This document shows, piece by piece, positions 17,297-25,728 of a DNA stretch of 64,000 bases (position 1 is its first letter; every line of letters starts with the position of its first letter). Source of the stretch: Dryocola clanedunensis. Lineage in GTDB: Bacteria > Pseudomonadota > Gammaproteobacteria > Enterobacterales > Enterobacteriaceae. The notes under the pieces were generated by a model. That model ran no database searches. It saw only the letters and a program-made list of their open reading frames with translations, and had not been told where the DNA came from. A program made the translations under genes and the position numbers. Location: assembly GCF_025215155.1 (NCBI RefSeq), contig NZ_JALHAM010000120.1; one strand, given 5' to 3'.

Positions 17297-18316
17297 TTAG
17301 CGGGCCGTGGAGCCGCGGACGATTAACTCACCGGAAAAAACCTGCTCGCGTACGCTGCCGACGACCCCTTCGATACGGTTAACAACCTGTTCCAGCGCGG
17401 CGTACCCAATCTGCCAGGTGGGTTGTTTGAGGGTGGTAATGCCTACGCCCGCCAGCTCTGCCCACTCCAGCTCGTCAAAGCCCAGCAGGCCGATATCGCT
17501 GCCCCAGTGCAGGCCAATGCGGCGCATGGAGCGGGCGACCTGCAGGGTAAGCGCGCCGTTGGCAGAGATGACCGCTTTGCGCATGCCGCGGTGCTGCGAG
17601 TGAAACTGGCGCAGGGTGTTATCCATCAGCTCTGCTTCGTGCAGGGGAATTTCGGCGTTTTCCGCCACAATGCCGGGATAGCGGGCGACGGTGTTGCGAA
17701 ATGCGCGCAGGCGCTCGCGGCGGGTATTCACCATGCCCAGCGGCTCGCTTAAAAACAAAATGGCCTCGAAACCCTGCTCCACAAGATGCTCGGTGGCGGT
17801 GGTGGCGGCCTGGATATTGTCCAACCCGACCACGTCGCAGGCAAAATCGGGAATTTTACGGTCTATCAGCACCATGGGCAGGGCAGACTGTTGCAGGCGA
17901 TTCAGCCCCTCTTCACGCATTCCCACGGCGTTCACCACGATACCTTCAACCTGGTAGCTGCGCAGTAAATCCAGGTAATGCAGCTCCTGGTCCACCTCGT
18001 TGTTGGTGTTACAGACCAGTGGGGTAAAGCCTTTCTCGCGGCAGGCGGCTTCGATGCCGCAGAGCACGTCGACGGAGTAGGGGTTGGTAATATCGGCGAT
18101 AATCAGGCCAATCAGGCGCGTGCGTCCTCGCTTCAGGCCGCGGGCCATCTGGCTTGGGCGATAGTCGAGTTCGGCAATGGCGGTTTCAATGCGGGTGCGG
18201 AGATCGTCGGACAGGGCGCTCTGTTCGCCGTTCAGATAGCGGGAAACGCTGGTTTTACCGGTTTTTGCCGCTTTCGCGACGTCGCTAATCGTGGGGCGCG
18301 CGGCCTTGCCGTTCAT
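17297..18316 (-). CDS. LacI-family repressor of 2-ketogluconate genes (PtxS-like)
   Basis: A 339-residue LacI/GalR regulator. The N-terminal helix-turn-helix reads PTISDVAKAAKTGKTSVSRYLNG, the hinge helix RPSQMARGLKRGRT, and the periplasmic-binding-like sensor domain follows, ending GELIVRGSTAR. The ATG at 18316 has GGAGACGG upstream. It stands directly upstream of kguE on the same strand with the TGGAACCGGTTCCA operator between them, matching the PtxS-kgu arrangement. Probable effector is 2-ketogluconate. Confidence 0.87.
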   Translation of the reverse strand: MNGKAARPTISDVAKAAKTGKTSVSRYLNGEQSALSDDLRTRIETAIAELDYRPSQMARGLKRGRTRLIGLIIADITNPYSVDVLCGIEAACREKGFTPLVCNTNNEVDQELHYLDLLRSYQVEGIVVNAVGMREEGLNRLQQSALPMVLIDRKIPDFACDVVGLDNIQAATTATEHLVEQGFEAILFLSEPLGMVNTRRERLRAFRNTVARYPGIVAENAEIPLHEAELMDNTLRQFHSQHRGMRKAVISANGALTLQVARSMRRIGLHWGSDIGLLGFDELEWAELAGVGITTLKQPTWQIGYAALEQVVNRIEGVVGSVREQVFSGELIVRGSTAR

Positions 18317-18371
18317 GTCCGTCTCCTGGAGGGGTAACTTTCCGGAGAGTAACACAAAATTGATTGGCTGT

Positions 18372-18446
18372 TGGTGGATGACGCTGGCGCTTATCCACCC
18401 TACGAAATTCAGTCCGTAGGGCGGATAAGTGCAACGTCATCCGCCG
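18372..18446. repeat. REP pair between the LacI regulator and yiaD
   Basis: Two REP units in opposite orientation: GGTGGATGACGCTGGCGC with TTATCCACCC, then GTAGGGCGGATAAGTGC with GTCATCCGCC. Confidence 0.78.
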
Positions 18447-18452
18447 TCTGAT

Positions 18453-19112
18453 TTAAGCCAGAGGACTCAGCGTAATTTCTACGCGGCGGTTCTGAGCTTT
18501 GCCTTCGGCGGTGCTGTTGCTGGCGATTGGGTTAGATGGGCCAGCGCCGGTGGTGCGTACGCGGCTTGCTTCCACGCCCTGGGTGATCAGTGCGCTACCC
18601 ACGCCGTCCGCACGCTGCTGGGACAGCTTCATGTTCAGCTCGTTGCTGCCGGTGCTGTCGGTGTAGCCCACAACGTTAACCGCTGTTTTTGGATACTCTT
18701 TCAGGACCATCGCCACGCCGGTCAGGGTATTCGCACCCGCCGGTTTCAGGGTGGCGCTGCTGCTGTCGAAGGTGACATTGTTTGGCATGTTAAGCACGAT
18801 ATTGTCGCCGTTTCGCGTGACGCTCACGCCCGTTCCCTGCATTTTGTCACGAAGTTTTGCTTCCTGAACATCCATGTAATAGCCAACGCCGCCGCCAAGG
18901 GCCGCGCCTGCTGCTGCACCGATGAGCGCGCCTTTGCCGCGATCTTTCTTGGAAGACGAGAGTGCTCCAACGCCTGCGCCTACCAGCGAGCCGATGCCTG
19001 CGCCGATGCCGGATTTACCCGCTTCTCTTTCGCCGGTGTAAGGATTGGTGGTACAGCCAGAAACTGCTAACGTGCCGCAAACCAGGGCGGCAATCATGAC
19101 GCTTTTGTTCAT
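18453..19112 (-). CDS. yiaD: OmpA-family outer membrane lipoprotein YiaD
   Basis: A 219-residue lipoprotein, equal in length to E. coli YiaD. The signal peptide ends in the lipobox LAVSGC, followed by glycine-rich glycine-zipper segments (GIGAGIGSLVGAGVG and GALIGAAAGAALGGGVG). The C-terminal OmpA domain contains VVGYTDSTGSNELNMKLSQQRAD and binds peptidoglycan. In E. coli it is a multicopy suppressor of bamB loss. The ATG at 19112 gives the signal peptide directly. Confidence 0.95.
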   Translation of the reverse strand: MNKSVMIAALVCGTLAVSGCTTNPYTGEREAGKSGIGAGIGSLVGAGVGALSSSKKDRGKGALIGAAAGAALGGGVGYYMDVQEAKLRDKMQGTGVSVTRNGDNIVLNMPNNVTFDSSSATLKPAGANTLTGVAMVLKEYPKTAVNVVGYTDSTGSNELNMKLSQQRADGVGSALITQGVEASRVRTTGAGPSNPIASNSTAEGKAQNRRVEITLSPLA

Positions 19113-19264
19113 CTCATTTCCTTTGCGAATGATATTTCTCTGCTGCATAGCACAGCGGAGATTGATTATGACGTGTGATTATGGAGAAAATTCCCCGGAG
19201 TCATCCTAAATTTGTAAACAATATTGAGTGGCCTCAGGCCACCACCTGCAACCCGGAGCCCGAA

Positions 19265-21595
19265 TTGGCTAATACATCCGCGACAACGAAACAGATTTTG
19301 ACCGCTGCCCATTGGGGACCCATGCAGGTTGAGACCGATGGGAAACGTGTACTGGCCTCCCGTGGCGCGCTCGACACAGGCCATGAAAACTCTCTGGCGC
19401 AAGCCGTGCCGGATCAGGTGCACAGCAAGGCCCGCGTTCAGTTCCCCATGGCGCGTAAGGGCTTTCTGGCCTCACCGGAGGCCCCGCAGGGAATACGCGG
19501 TGAAGATGAGTACGTGCGCATTAGCTGGGATGAAGCGCTGAGGCTTATCCATCAGCAGCATCAACGTATTCGCGAAACTTATGGCCCGTCATCTATTTTT
19601 GCGGGCTCTTACGGCTGGCGCTCCAACGGCATTTTACATAAAGCGGCAACCCTGCTGCAGCGCTATATGAGCCTTGCGGGTGGCTATACCGGACATCTTG
19701 GCGATTATTCCACCGGTGCTGCGCAGGTCATCATGCCCTATGTTGTCGGCTCGAATGAGGTGTACCAGCAGCAGACCAGCTGGCCTTTAGTGCTTGAGCA
19801 TAGTGATGTGGTGGTATTCTGGAGCGCTAATCCGCTGAATACGCTGAAGATTGCGTGGAACGCCAGCGACGAGCAGGGCGTGAAGTACCTGGAGCAGCTG
19901 AAGAACAGCGGTAAAATGGTGATCGCCATCGATCCGATGCGATCGGAAACCATCGATTTCTTTGGTGACAAAGCGCAGTGGATTGCCCCGCATATGGGCA
20001 CCGACGTGGCGCTGATGCTGGGCATCGCCCATACGTTGGTGCGTCATGGCTGGCAGGACGCTGGATTCATTGAGCGCTGCACTCACGGCTATGACAAATT
20101 TGCCGACTATCTGACGGGCAAAAGCGACGGCCAGCCGAAAAACGCCGAATGGGCGTCAAAAATCTGCGGCGTGCCCGTGCAAATCATCGAATATCTGGCG
20201 CAGGTTTTCAGCGCTAACCGCACCCTGCTGATGTCCGGCTGGGGGATGCAGCGCCAGCAGTACGGCGAGCAGAAGCACTGGATGCTGGTGACGCTGGCGG
20301 CCATGTTAGGCCAGATTGGCACGCCGGGCGGCGGTTTTGGTCTCTCCTATCACTTTGCCAACGGCGGAAACCCAACGCGGCGAGCGGCTGTGCCCGGTTC
20401 GCTACAGGGGCTGGTCGCGGGCGGCACGGACGCGGTGGAAAAAATCCCCGTAGCGCGGATTGTTGAAGCGCTGGAAAACCCGGGCGGCGGCTATCAGCAC
20501 AACGGTATGGAAAGAGTTTTCCCGGATATTCGCATGCTGTGGTGGGCGGGCGGCGGCAACTTTACCCATCACCAGGACACTAACCGGCTGATTAAGGCAT
20601 GGCAAAAGCCGGAGCTGGTGGTGATTTCCGAATGCTTCTGGACGGCGGCGGCAAAACACGCGGATATCGTCTTGCCCATTACCACCTCGTTCGAACGTAA
20701 CGATATGACGATGACCGGCGATTACAGCAACCAGCATTTGGTGCCGATGAAGCAGGTTGTCGCCCCGCAGGCCGAAGCGCGTAACGATTTTGATGTCTTT
20801 GCGGAGTTAAGCGAGCTGTGGGAGCAGGGTGGCAAAGCGAGGTTTACCGAGGAGAAAACCGAACTGCAATGGCTGGAAGGCCTTTACGAGATGGCAAAAC
20901 AGCGCGGAGCCTCGCAGCAGATAACGCTGCCGGAATTTAAAGATTTCTGGGAAGCTAACGAACTGATTGAAATGCCGGTTAACGAAAAATCAGCCGAATT
21001 TATCCGCTTCGCTGATTTCCGACGCGATCCGCAGGAAAATCCGCTTAAGACGCCGAGCGGCAAAATTGAAATCTACTCTGAACGTATTGCCAGCTTTGGC
21101 TACGCAGATTGCCCGCCGCACCCGACCTGGCTTGCGCCCGATGAATGGCAGGGCAACGCCGAAAAGGGCCAGCTTCAGCTGCTTTCATCCCACCCGGCGC
21201 ACCGCCTGCACAGCCAGCTTAACTATTCCGCCCTGCGGGAAAAGTATGCCATTGCCGGGCGCGAGCCGCTGACGCTGCATCCACAGGACGCGGCGGAGCG
21301 GGGCATCGCAGACGGCGATTTAGTGCGGGTCTGGAATCATCGTGGGCAGGTGCTGGTCGGCGCGCTGGTGACGGACGGCATCAGGCCGGGCGTGGTTTGC
21401 ATTCACGAAGGGGCGTGGCCGGATCTGGATAGCGACCGCCTGTGTAAAAACGGCGCGGTGAACGTCCTGACGCTGGATATTCCGACGTCCAGGCTGGCAA
21501 ACGGCTGTGCGGCAAACTCATCGCTGGTCTGGGCCGAGAAGTATCAGGGCACAGCGCCGGAGGTTACGGCTTTCGATCCGCCTGCCAGCTCATAA
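19265..21595 (+). CDS. bisC: Biotin sulfoxide reductase BisC, probable TTG start
   Basis: A roughly 776-residue molybdopterin oxidoreductase of the DMSO reductase family that reduces biotin sulfoxide and methionine sulfoxide in the cytoplasm. Conserved stretches include SIFAGSYGWRSNG, GYTGHLGDYSTGAAQ (the molybdenum serine ligand region), SANPLNTLKIAWNA and GFGLSYHFANGGNPTRR. I place the start at TTG 19265: it has GGAG seven bases upstream, reads MANTS like the E. coli start, and gives the E. coli length within one residue. The frame is open back to 19175, which would add an unconserved leader. Its 3' end overlaps yiaC on the other strand by 32 bases. Confidence 0.93.
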   Translation: MANTSATTKQILTAAHWGPMQVETDGKRVLASRGALDTGHENSLAQAVPDQVHSKARVQFPMARKGFLASPEAPQGIRGEDEYVRISWDEALRLIHQQHQRIRETYGPSSIFAGSYGWRSNGILHKAATLLQRYMSLAGGYTGHLGDYSTGAAQVIMPYVVGSNEVYQQQTSWPLVLEHSDVVVFWSANPLNTLKIAWNASDEQGVKYLEQLKNSGKMVIAIDPMRSETIDFFGDKAQWIAPHMGTDVALMLGIAHTLVRHGWQDAGFIERCTHGYDKFADYLTGKSDGQPKNAEWASKICGVPVQIIEYLAQVFSANRTLLMSGWGMQRQQYGEQKHWMLVTLAAMLGQIGTPGGGFGLSYHFANGGNPTRRAAVPGSLQGLVAGGTDAVEKIPVARIVEALENPGGGYQHNGMERVFPDIRMLWWAGGGNFTHHQDTNRLIKAWQKPELVVISECFWTAAAKHADIVLPITTSFERNDMTMTGDYSNQHLVPMKQVVAPQAEARNDFDVFAELSELWEQGGKARFTEEKTELQWLEGLYEMAKQRGASQQITLPEFKDFWEANELIEMPVNEKSAEFIRFADFRRDPQENPLKTPSGKIEIYSERIASFGYADCPPHPTWLAPDEWQGNAEKGQLQLLSSHPAHRLHSQLNYSALREKYAIAGREPLTLHPQDAAERGIADGDLVRVWNHRGQVLVGALVTDGIRPGVVCIHEGAWPDLDSDRLCKNGAVNVLTLDIPTSRLANGCAANSSLVWAEKYQGTAPEVTAFDPPASS

Positions 21596-22004
21596 TCCAC
21601 GTCGGGTGGCGCGTTTCTGCCTGCCAGGCGCTTTCTTCAATGCGAAAGCCCCGGCGGTGATAGAAATGCACCGCCCGCTGGTTTTTCTGATAAACCTCGA
21701 GGCTTAGCGCTGGAAAGCTCGCTTTAGCATGCTCAATCAGCGCCCTGCCGATGCCCTGGCCGTAAAACGTCTCGTCCACGAACAGCGCGCCCAGGAAGCG
21801 CGAGTCGATCACGCTCGCAAAGCCGACAATTTTGCCGTGTTGTTCATCTACCCAGGTCAGCGACTGCGGGATATAAACGTTGCGGACAATCGACTCACTT
21901 TCCCGCCAGTAGCTTTCGGCGATAAACGGGTGGGCGTGAATGGTACTGGCAAGCCATAGCGCAATCAGCTCGTCCATTTCCCCCTCACGCAGTCGACGGA
22001 TCAT
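21564..22004 (-). CDS. yiaC: GNAT acetyltransferase YiaC
   Basis: A 146-residue GNAT N-acetyltransferase, the E. coli YiaC length. The acetyl-CoA loop reads FYGQGIGRALIEHA and is followed by SLEVYQKNQRAVHFYHRRGFR, the typical motif A/B arrangement. E. coli YiaC is a protein lysine acetyltransferase. It overlaps tag by four bases (ATGA) and converges on bisC with a 32-base overlap. Confidence 0.93.
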   Translation of the reverse strand: MIRRLREGEMDELIALWLASTIHAHPFIAESYWRESESIVRNVYIPQSLTWVDEQHGKIVGFASVIDSRFLGALFVDETFYGQGIGRALIEHAKASFPALSLEVYQKNQRAVHFYHRRGFRIEESAWQAETRHPTWIMSWQADRKP

Positions 22005-22561
22005 TTATTATCAGGGTGGCAGAAGCAGGAGGTTATATGGTCGTTCACCAGCCCGCACGCCTGCATAAACGAGTAGCAAATCGTGGAGCCAACGAACTTG
22101 AAACCGCGTTTTTTCAGGGCCTTAGACAGGGCGTCTGACGCGGGAGTCGTGGTGGGCCTGTCCGTGTGAACGGCAGCGTGGCTGACCTGCGGCTCGTTAT
22201 CCACAAACGACCAGACAAACTCCGGGAATTTTTCACCGTTGGCTTCCATCGCCAGAAACGCTTTGGCGTTGTTGATGATGGCCTCGATTTTTCCCCGGTG
22301 GCGAATAATGCCGGCATCGAGCACCAGCTTCTCAACGTCTTCTTGCGTAAACAGCGCCACGGCGAGCGGATCAAAATCTTTAAAGCAGCGGCGGTAATTT
22401 TCGCGCTTCTTCAGCACGGTTATCCAGGACAGCCCGGCCTGCTGGCCTTCCAGGCAGATCATTTCAAATAATTTTTGCCCGTCGGTGACCGGCACGCCCC
22501 ACTCTTTATCGTGATATTCAAGGTAAAGCGGGTCCTGAGTGACCCATCCACAACGCTGCAT
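22001..22561 (-). CDS. tag: DNA-3-methyladenine glycosylase I
   Basis: A 186-residue constitutive base-excision enzyme that removes 3-methyladenine. The zinc-binding residues are present: C4 in MQRCGW, H17 in EYHDKEWG, and the HITSC pair near the C-terminus. The substrate pocket segment FEMICLEGQQAGLSW is intact. The ATG at 22561 gives the conserved MQRCGWV start; the longer frame upstream is not needed. Operon with yiaC through an ATGA overlap. Confidence 0.96.
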   Translation of the reverse strand: MQRCGWVTQDPLYLEYHDKEWGVPVTDGQKLFEMICLEGQQAGLSWITVLKKRENYRRCFKDFDPLAVALFTQEDVEKLVLDAGIIRHRGKIEAIINNAKAFLAMEANGEKFPEFVWSFVDNEPQVSHAAVHTDRPTTTPASDALSKALKKRGFKFVGSTICYSFMQACGLVNDHITSCFCHPDNK

Positions 22562-22702
22562 ATTCTCTTCCCTCTGATGAAATAAATGGCCGGCAACTTG
22601 ACGTGTCTGATAAAGAGACAATAGTTAATTCAGGGTTATCCGCAAGCCCGACAAAAAGAGAATAACTATCGCCGGATTTGGCTCTTTCCTGGAGTCGCTT
22701 TG

Positions 22703-23419
22703 ATGATTAAAAAAACTTCATGCAGTGGTCGCCGTGTCACGCTTTTCACGGCGCTGGTTCCGTGTTGTCTGTTCTATGCAACTCATGCTCTGGCGTGGCA
22801 GCAAGAGTATGTGTCTGACGCAGCCGTAGGTGACCAACAGGACCGTTATACCTGGGATAGCGATCGAGCGCCAAACTATAATGACGTTCTTGCCGAACGC
22901 ATCCACTCTTCCATGACCCCTGAGGCGCAGGAAGGGCTGATGTTTGCCGCCGGAAGCGACACCGCAAGCGCCGACAGCTCCCGGCTGGATATCGGCTGGA
23001 ATATCCCTGTGATGGGTAATGTCACCACCGGGCCGACCGCAGGCTACAGCTGGGATGGCAGCTCTACGAGTATTTATAATGAATACGGGGACAGCATCCT
23101 CCCCTCAAGTTATAACGATCAGCTGTGGCACGCCAGCGTCTCGACCGTGGGCTGGCGGCTCGACTCTTCTGTCGGCTATGTGCGGCCCTGGGCTCAGCTA
23201 AGCTATAACCGCCAGTTCGGCGATAATGTCTGGAAAGCGCAGTCGGGGATGCGAACAAATGTGGTAACCGGGCAGGACGCGAGCTGGATGGATGTGACCG
23301 TCGGCGCCGATATGCCCATCGGTAAGAACGTCGCCGCTTTTGCCTCTATGTCGCAGGCCGAAGGACTCTCCACCGGCGACGCTTATCTCTATAATCTCGG
23401 GGTCAGCGCGAAATTTTGA
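22703..23419 (+). CDS. yhjY: YhjY-like outer-membrane autotransporter-domain protein
   Basis: A 238-residue exported protein with a signal peptide (to about ALAWQQEY) and a beta-barrel-like C-terminus ending GVSAKF, with the terminal phenylalanine typical of outer-membrane proteins. It matches E. coli YhjY in position between tag and yhjX and in its WQQEY start of the mature protein. YhjY is described as an autotransporter beta-domain or lipase-like protein; its function is unproven. The ATG at 22703 follows TGGAG. Confidence 0.85.
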   Translation: MIKKTSCSGRRVTLFTALVPCCLFYATHALAWQQEYVSDAAVGDQQDRYTWDSDRAPNYNDVLAERIHSSMTPEAQEGLMFAAGSDTASADSSRLDIGWNIPVMGNVTTGPTAGYSWDGSSTSIYNEYGDSILPSSYNDQLWHASVSTVGWRLDSSVGYVRPWAQLSYNRQFGDNVWKAQSGMRTNVVTGQDASWMDVTVGADMPIGKNVAAFASMSQAEGLSTGDAYLYNLGVSAKF

Positions 23420-23424
23420 GGGCG

Positions 23425-23715
23425 TCAGACTTTTGCTGAAATTGCCAATTTTACGCCGCATGCTGCAGCGTAACGTCTGAGCGTGTGCCAGGTCGCTTTT
23501 GTTATGTTGCGTTCAAGGCGGGTAATCGCAGGTGGGGTGATGCCCATGCGCTCTGCCACTTCGCTGCGTGTTAATCCTGCCTGCTCACGCCATTGGGTAA
23601 GCTGCTCAAGCAGCGCGATTTCTTCACTCATTTCCTCATAGGCTGCCTGTGCTTCCGGGGTATTCAGTAAGCGCTTAACAACAACCTCATGCGAAATAGG
23701 TTTTGTTTTAGACAT
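23425..23715 (-). CDS. Xre-family antitoxin (HigA-like)
   Basis: A 96-residue antitoxin with N-terminal MSKTKPISHEVVVKRLLNTPEAQAAYEEM, typical of the YgiT/HigA2 type, and a helix-turn-helix QAGLTRSEVAERMGITPPAITRLERN. It overlaps the toxin end by eight bases. It should neutralise the toxin and repress from the ATTAAC/GTTAAT palindrome at 24051. Confidence 0.9.
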   Translation of the reverse strand: MSKTKPISHEVVVKRLLNTPEAQAAYEEMSEEIALLEQLTQWREQAGLTRSEVAERMGITPPAITRLERNITKATWHTLRRYAAACGVKLAISAKV

Positions 23716-24025
23716 AAGCCATTTCCTCCAGGCGTTTAATAGCAAGTCTGATTTCACTGGCGGGTGTTTTTTCACTTTTCTTGATAAACGTCCGTAAAAC
23801 CCAAATCGTTTTACCGCTCTGATAAATGAAAATCGTCTGGGCAATGTCTGAACCTGACGCTCTCAGCTCAAATAACCCGTGGCGTAATGGGCTGGTGTGG
23901 GGAAAACGAAGCGCATTCCCTTTCTCAGATAGCATTGTCAGCAGCCTTAGCATTTTCCCCTTTAGTGCGGGTGATAAAGCTGCCAGCTCCTCAACGACCT
24001 CCGGGTGATAAGCCAGCGTAAACAT
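23708..24025 (-). CDS. RelE/HigB-type toxin (phage Gp49-like)
   Basis: A 105-residue toxin of the phage-derived Gp49-like/HigB family. It starts MFTLAYHPEVVEELAALSP, has HTSPLRHGLFELRASGSDIAQTIFIYQ and the conserved WVLRTFIKKSEKTPASEIRLA ending. The ribosome site AAGGAAAG precedes the start. First gene of a toxin-antitoxin operon with Xre. Inserted between yhjY and yhjX, which are adjacent in E. coli, so it is an accessory gain. Confidence 0.9.
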   Translation of the reverse strand: MFTLAYHPEVVEELAALSPALKGKMLRLLTMLSEKGNALRFPHTSPLRHGLFELRASGSDIAQTIFIYQSGKTIWVLRTFIKKSEKTPASEIRLAIKRLEEMAYV

Positions 24026-24050
24026 ATCTCACTTTCCTTGTGCTGTTAAT

Positions 24051-24068
24051 ATTAACTTATACGTTAAT
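24051..24068. promoter_or_regulatory. Operator of the RelE/Xre pair
   Basis: ATTAAC, six bases, GTTAAT, perfect inverted repeat 26 bases upstream of the toxin start. On the minus strand the spacer forms part of GTATAAG, a probable -10 element, so repressor binding would block polymerase. Confidence 0.7.
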
Positions 24069-24380
24069 AATTGCGTTGGGTCTGAAGATAAAAATGAAGT
24101 GAAGTTCCGATCAGAAGAGTGCACCGTCTGTAAATGCCCTGCCACAGTGGGTGCTGAAGAATGGAAAGCGGCTCGATAAACTGCCTCAAATGAAGAAAAA
24201 ATCACCAGCAGAGCGATCGGAGTCAATATCGTGACGGGCTGGCCACCATGTCACCTTCTGGATGCAAATAACGCTCAACTCAATAACCTTGATATATCAT
24301 TATTAACATTTTACATACAGCTGTGACGCACCTTTTGATGATAGTGACTGCTCACAAACACTGTCGTGTTCTCGCACTCC

Positions 24381-24433
24381 AGGTCATTCATTCCCGCTCA
24401 GGTGCATTTCATTCCGTCTCTCGTGCAGTTCAT
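24381..24433 (+). promoter_or_regulatory. YpdB-type direct repeats upstream of yhjX
   Basis: GTGCATTTCAT at 24402-24412 and GTGCAGTTCAT at 24423-24433 are direct repeats with a 21-base period. A degenerate copy (AGGTCATTCAT) sits 21 bases further up. E. coli YpdB is known to bind GGCATTTCAT direct repeats with an 11-base spacer upstream of yhjX. The rest of the gap 24069-24513 shows no gene. Confidence 0.75.
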
Positions 24434-24513
24434 GCCTTTTTCTCCTGGAATAAAATGCGCTTCGCTATCGTAGGCGGCAGATAACTTCCCTTAAGAATTG
24501 CAGGACATCTGCC

Positions 24514-25728
24514 ATGAATACTGCTCAATATAACCGCACCCGCTGGTTAACCCTCATCGGGACCGTCATTACCCAGTTTGCACTGGGATCTGTTTATACC
24601 TGGAGCCTGTTTAACAGCGCGCTGTCGCAAAAGCTCGATGAACCTATCAGCCAGGTTGCTTTCTCGTTTGGTCTGTTAAGTCTCGGACTGGCCATCTCTT
24701 CTTCCGTGGCCGGTAAATTGCAGGAGCGCTTTGGCGTTCGTAAAGTCACCATGGCGGCAGGTGTGCTGCTGGCGGTTGGTTTCTTCCTGACCGCTCACGC
24801 TAACAACCTGATGATGCTGTGGCTCAGCGCTGGCGTGCTGGTCGGGCTTGCCGATGGTGCAGGCTACCTGCTGACGCTTTCCAACTGCGTGAAGTGGTTC
24901 CCGGAACGTAAGGGCCTGATTTCTGCCTTTGCCATTGGCTCCTACGGCCTTGGCAGCCTCGGTTTCAAATACATTGATACCCATCTGCTGGCCACCTACG
25001 GTCTGGAAAACACCTTTATGATCTGGGGTGCGATTGTGATGGTGATGATTCTGTTTGGCGCAACGCTGATGAAAGATGCGCCGGCTCACGAAGCTCAGTC
25101 CGTTAACGGCGTGACCGAAAACGACTTTACCCTGGCAGAGTCCATGCGTAAGCCGCAGTACTGGATGCTGGCGGTGATGTTCCTGACGGCCTGCATGAGC
25201 GGCCTGTATGTGATTGGCGTGGCGAAAGATATCGCCCAGGGTATGGTGCATTTAAACGCGGTTTCCGCTGCCAATGCGGTAACAGTAATAGCGATTGCTA
25301 ACCTGAGCGGCCGCCTGGTGCTGGGCATTCTCTCCGATAAGATTGCACGTATCCGCGTTATCACCATCGGCCAGGTTATTTCGCTGGTGGGTATGGCGGC
25401 GCTGCTGTTCGCTCCGCTTAATGAAGCCACCTTCTTTGCGGCCATTGCCTGTGTAGCCTTTAACTTCGGCGGCACCATCACCGTTTATCCTTCACTGGTC
25501 AGCGAATTCTTCGGTCTGAACAACCTGACTAAAAACTACGGTGTGATTTACCTGGGCTTCGGTATCGGCAGCCTCGGTGGTTCCATCATCGCTTCGCTGT
25601 TCGGTGGCTTCTACATCACCTTCTGCGTTATCTTCGCCCTGCTGATTCTGTCGCTGGCCCTTTCCACCACCATCCGCCAGCCGGCCCGTGAAGAAGTGCA
25701 GACAGAGCACGAACACGCTCACGCCTGA
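24514..25728 (+). CDS. yhjX: Pyruvate/H+ symporter YhjX (OFA-type MFS)
   Basis: A 404-residue inner-membrane carrier with about twelve hydrophobic segments. Sequence is nearly identical to E. coli YhjX over long stretches, such as TQFALGSVYTWSLFN, GLADGAGYLLTLSNCVKWFPERKG and FNFGGTITVYPSLVSEFFG. YhjX is the target of the YpdA/YpdB pyruvate-sensing two-component system, and matching repeats are upstream. Ribosome site AGGACA. The 3' end overlaps the convergent HD-domain gene by ten bases. The C-terminal tail is histidine- and glutamate-rich (HEHAHA). Confidence 0.95.
   Translation: MNTAQYNRTRWLTLIGTVITQFALGSVYTWSLFNSALSQKLDEPISQVAFSFGLLSLGLAISSSVAGKLQERFGVRKVTMAAGVLLAVGFFLTAHANNLMMLWLSAGVLVGLADGAGYLLTLSNCVKWFPERKGLISAFAIGSYGLGSLGFKYIDTHLLATYGLENTFMIWGAIVMVMILFGATLMKDAPAHEAQSVNGVTENDFTLAESMRKPQYWMLAVMFLTACMSGLYVIGVAKDIAQGMVHLNAVSAANAVTVIAIANLSGRLVLGILSDKIARIRVITIGQVISLVGMAALLFAPLNEATFFAAIACVAFNFGGTITVYPSLVSEFFGLNNLTKNYGVIYLGFGIGSLGGSIIASLFGGFYITFCVIFALLILSLALSTTIRQPAREEVQTEHEHAHA

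Noticed and set aside
24029..24226. 65-codon minus-strand frame upstream of the RelE/Xre pair
   Set aside because: Covers the operator and promoter of that pair and has no protein-like pattern.
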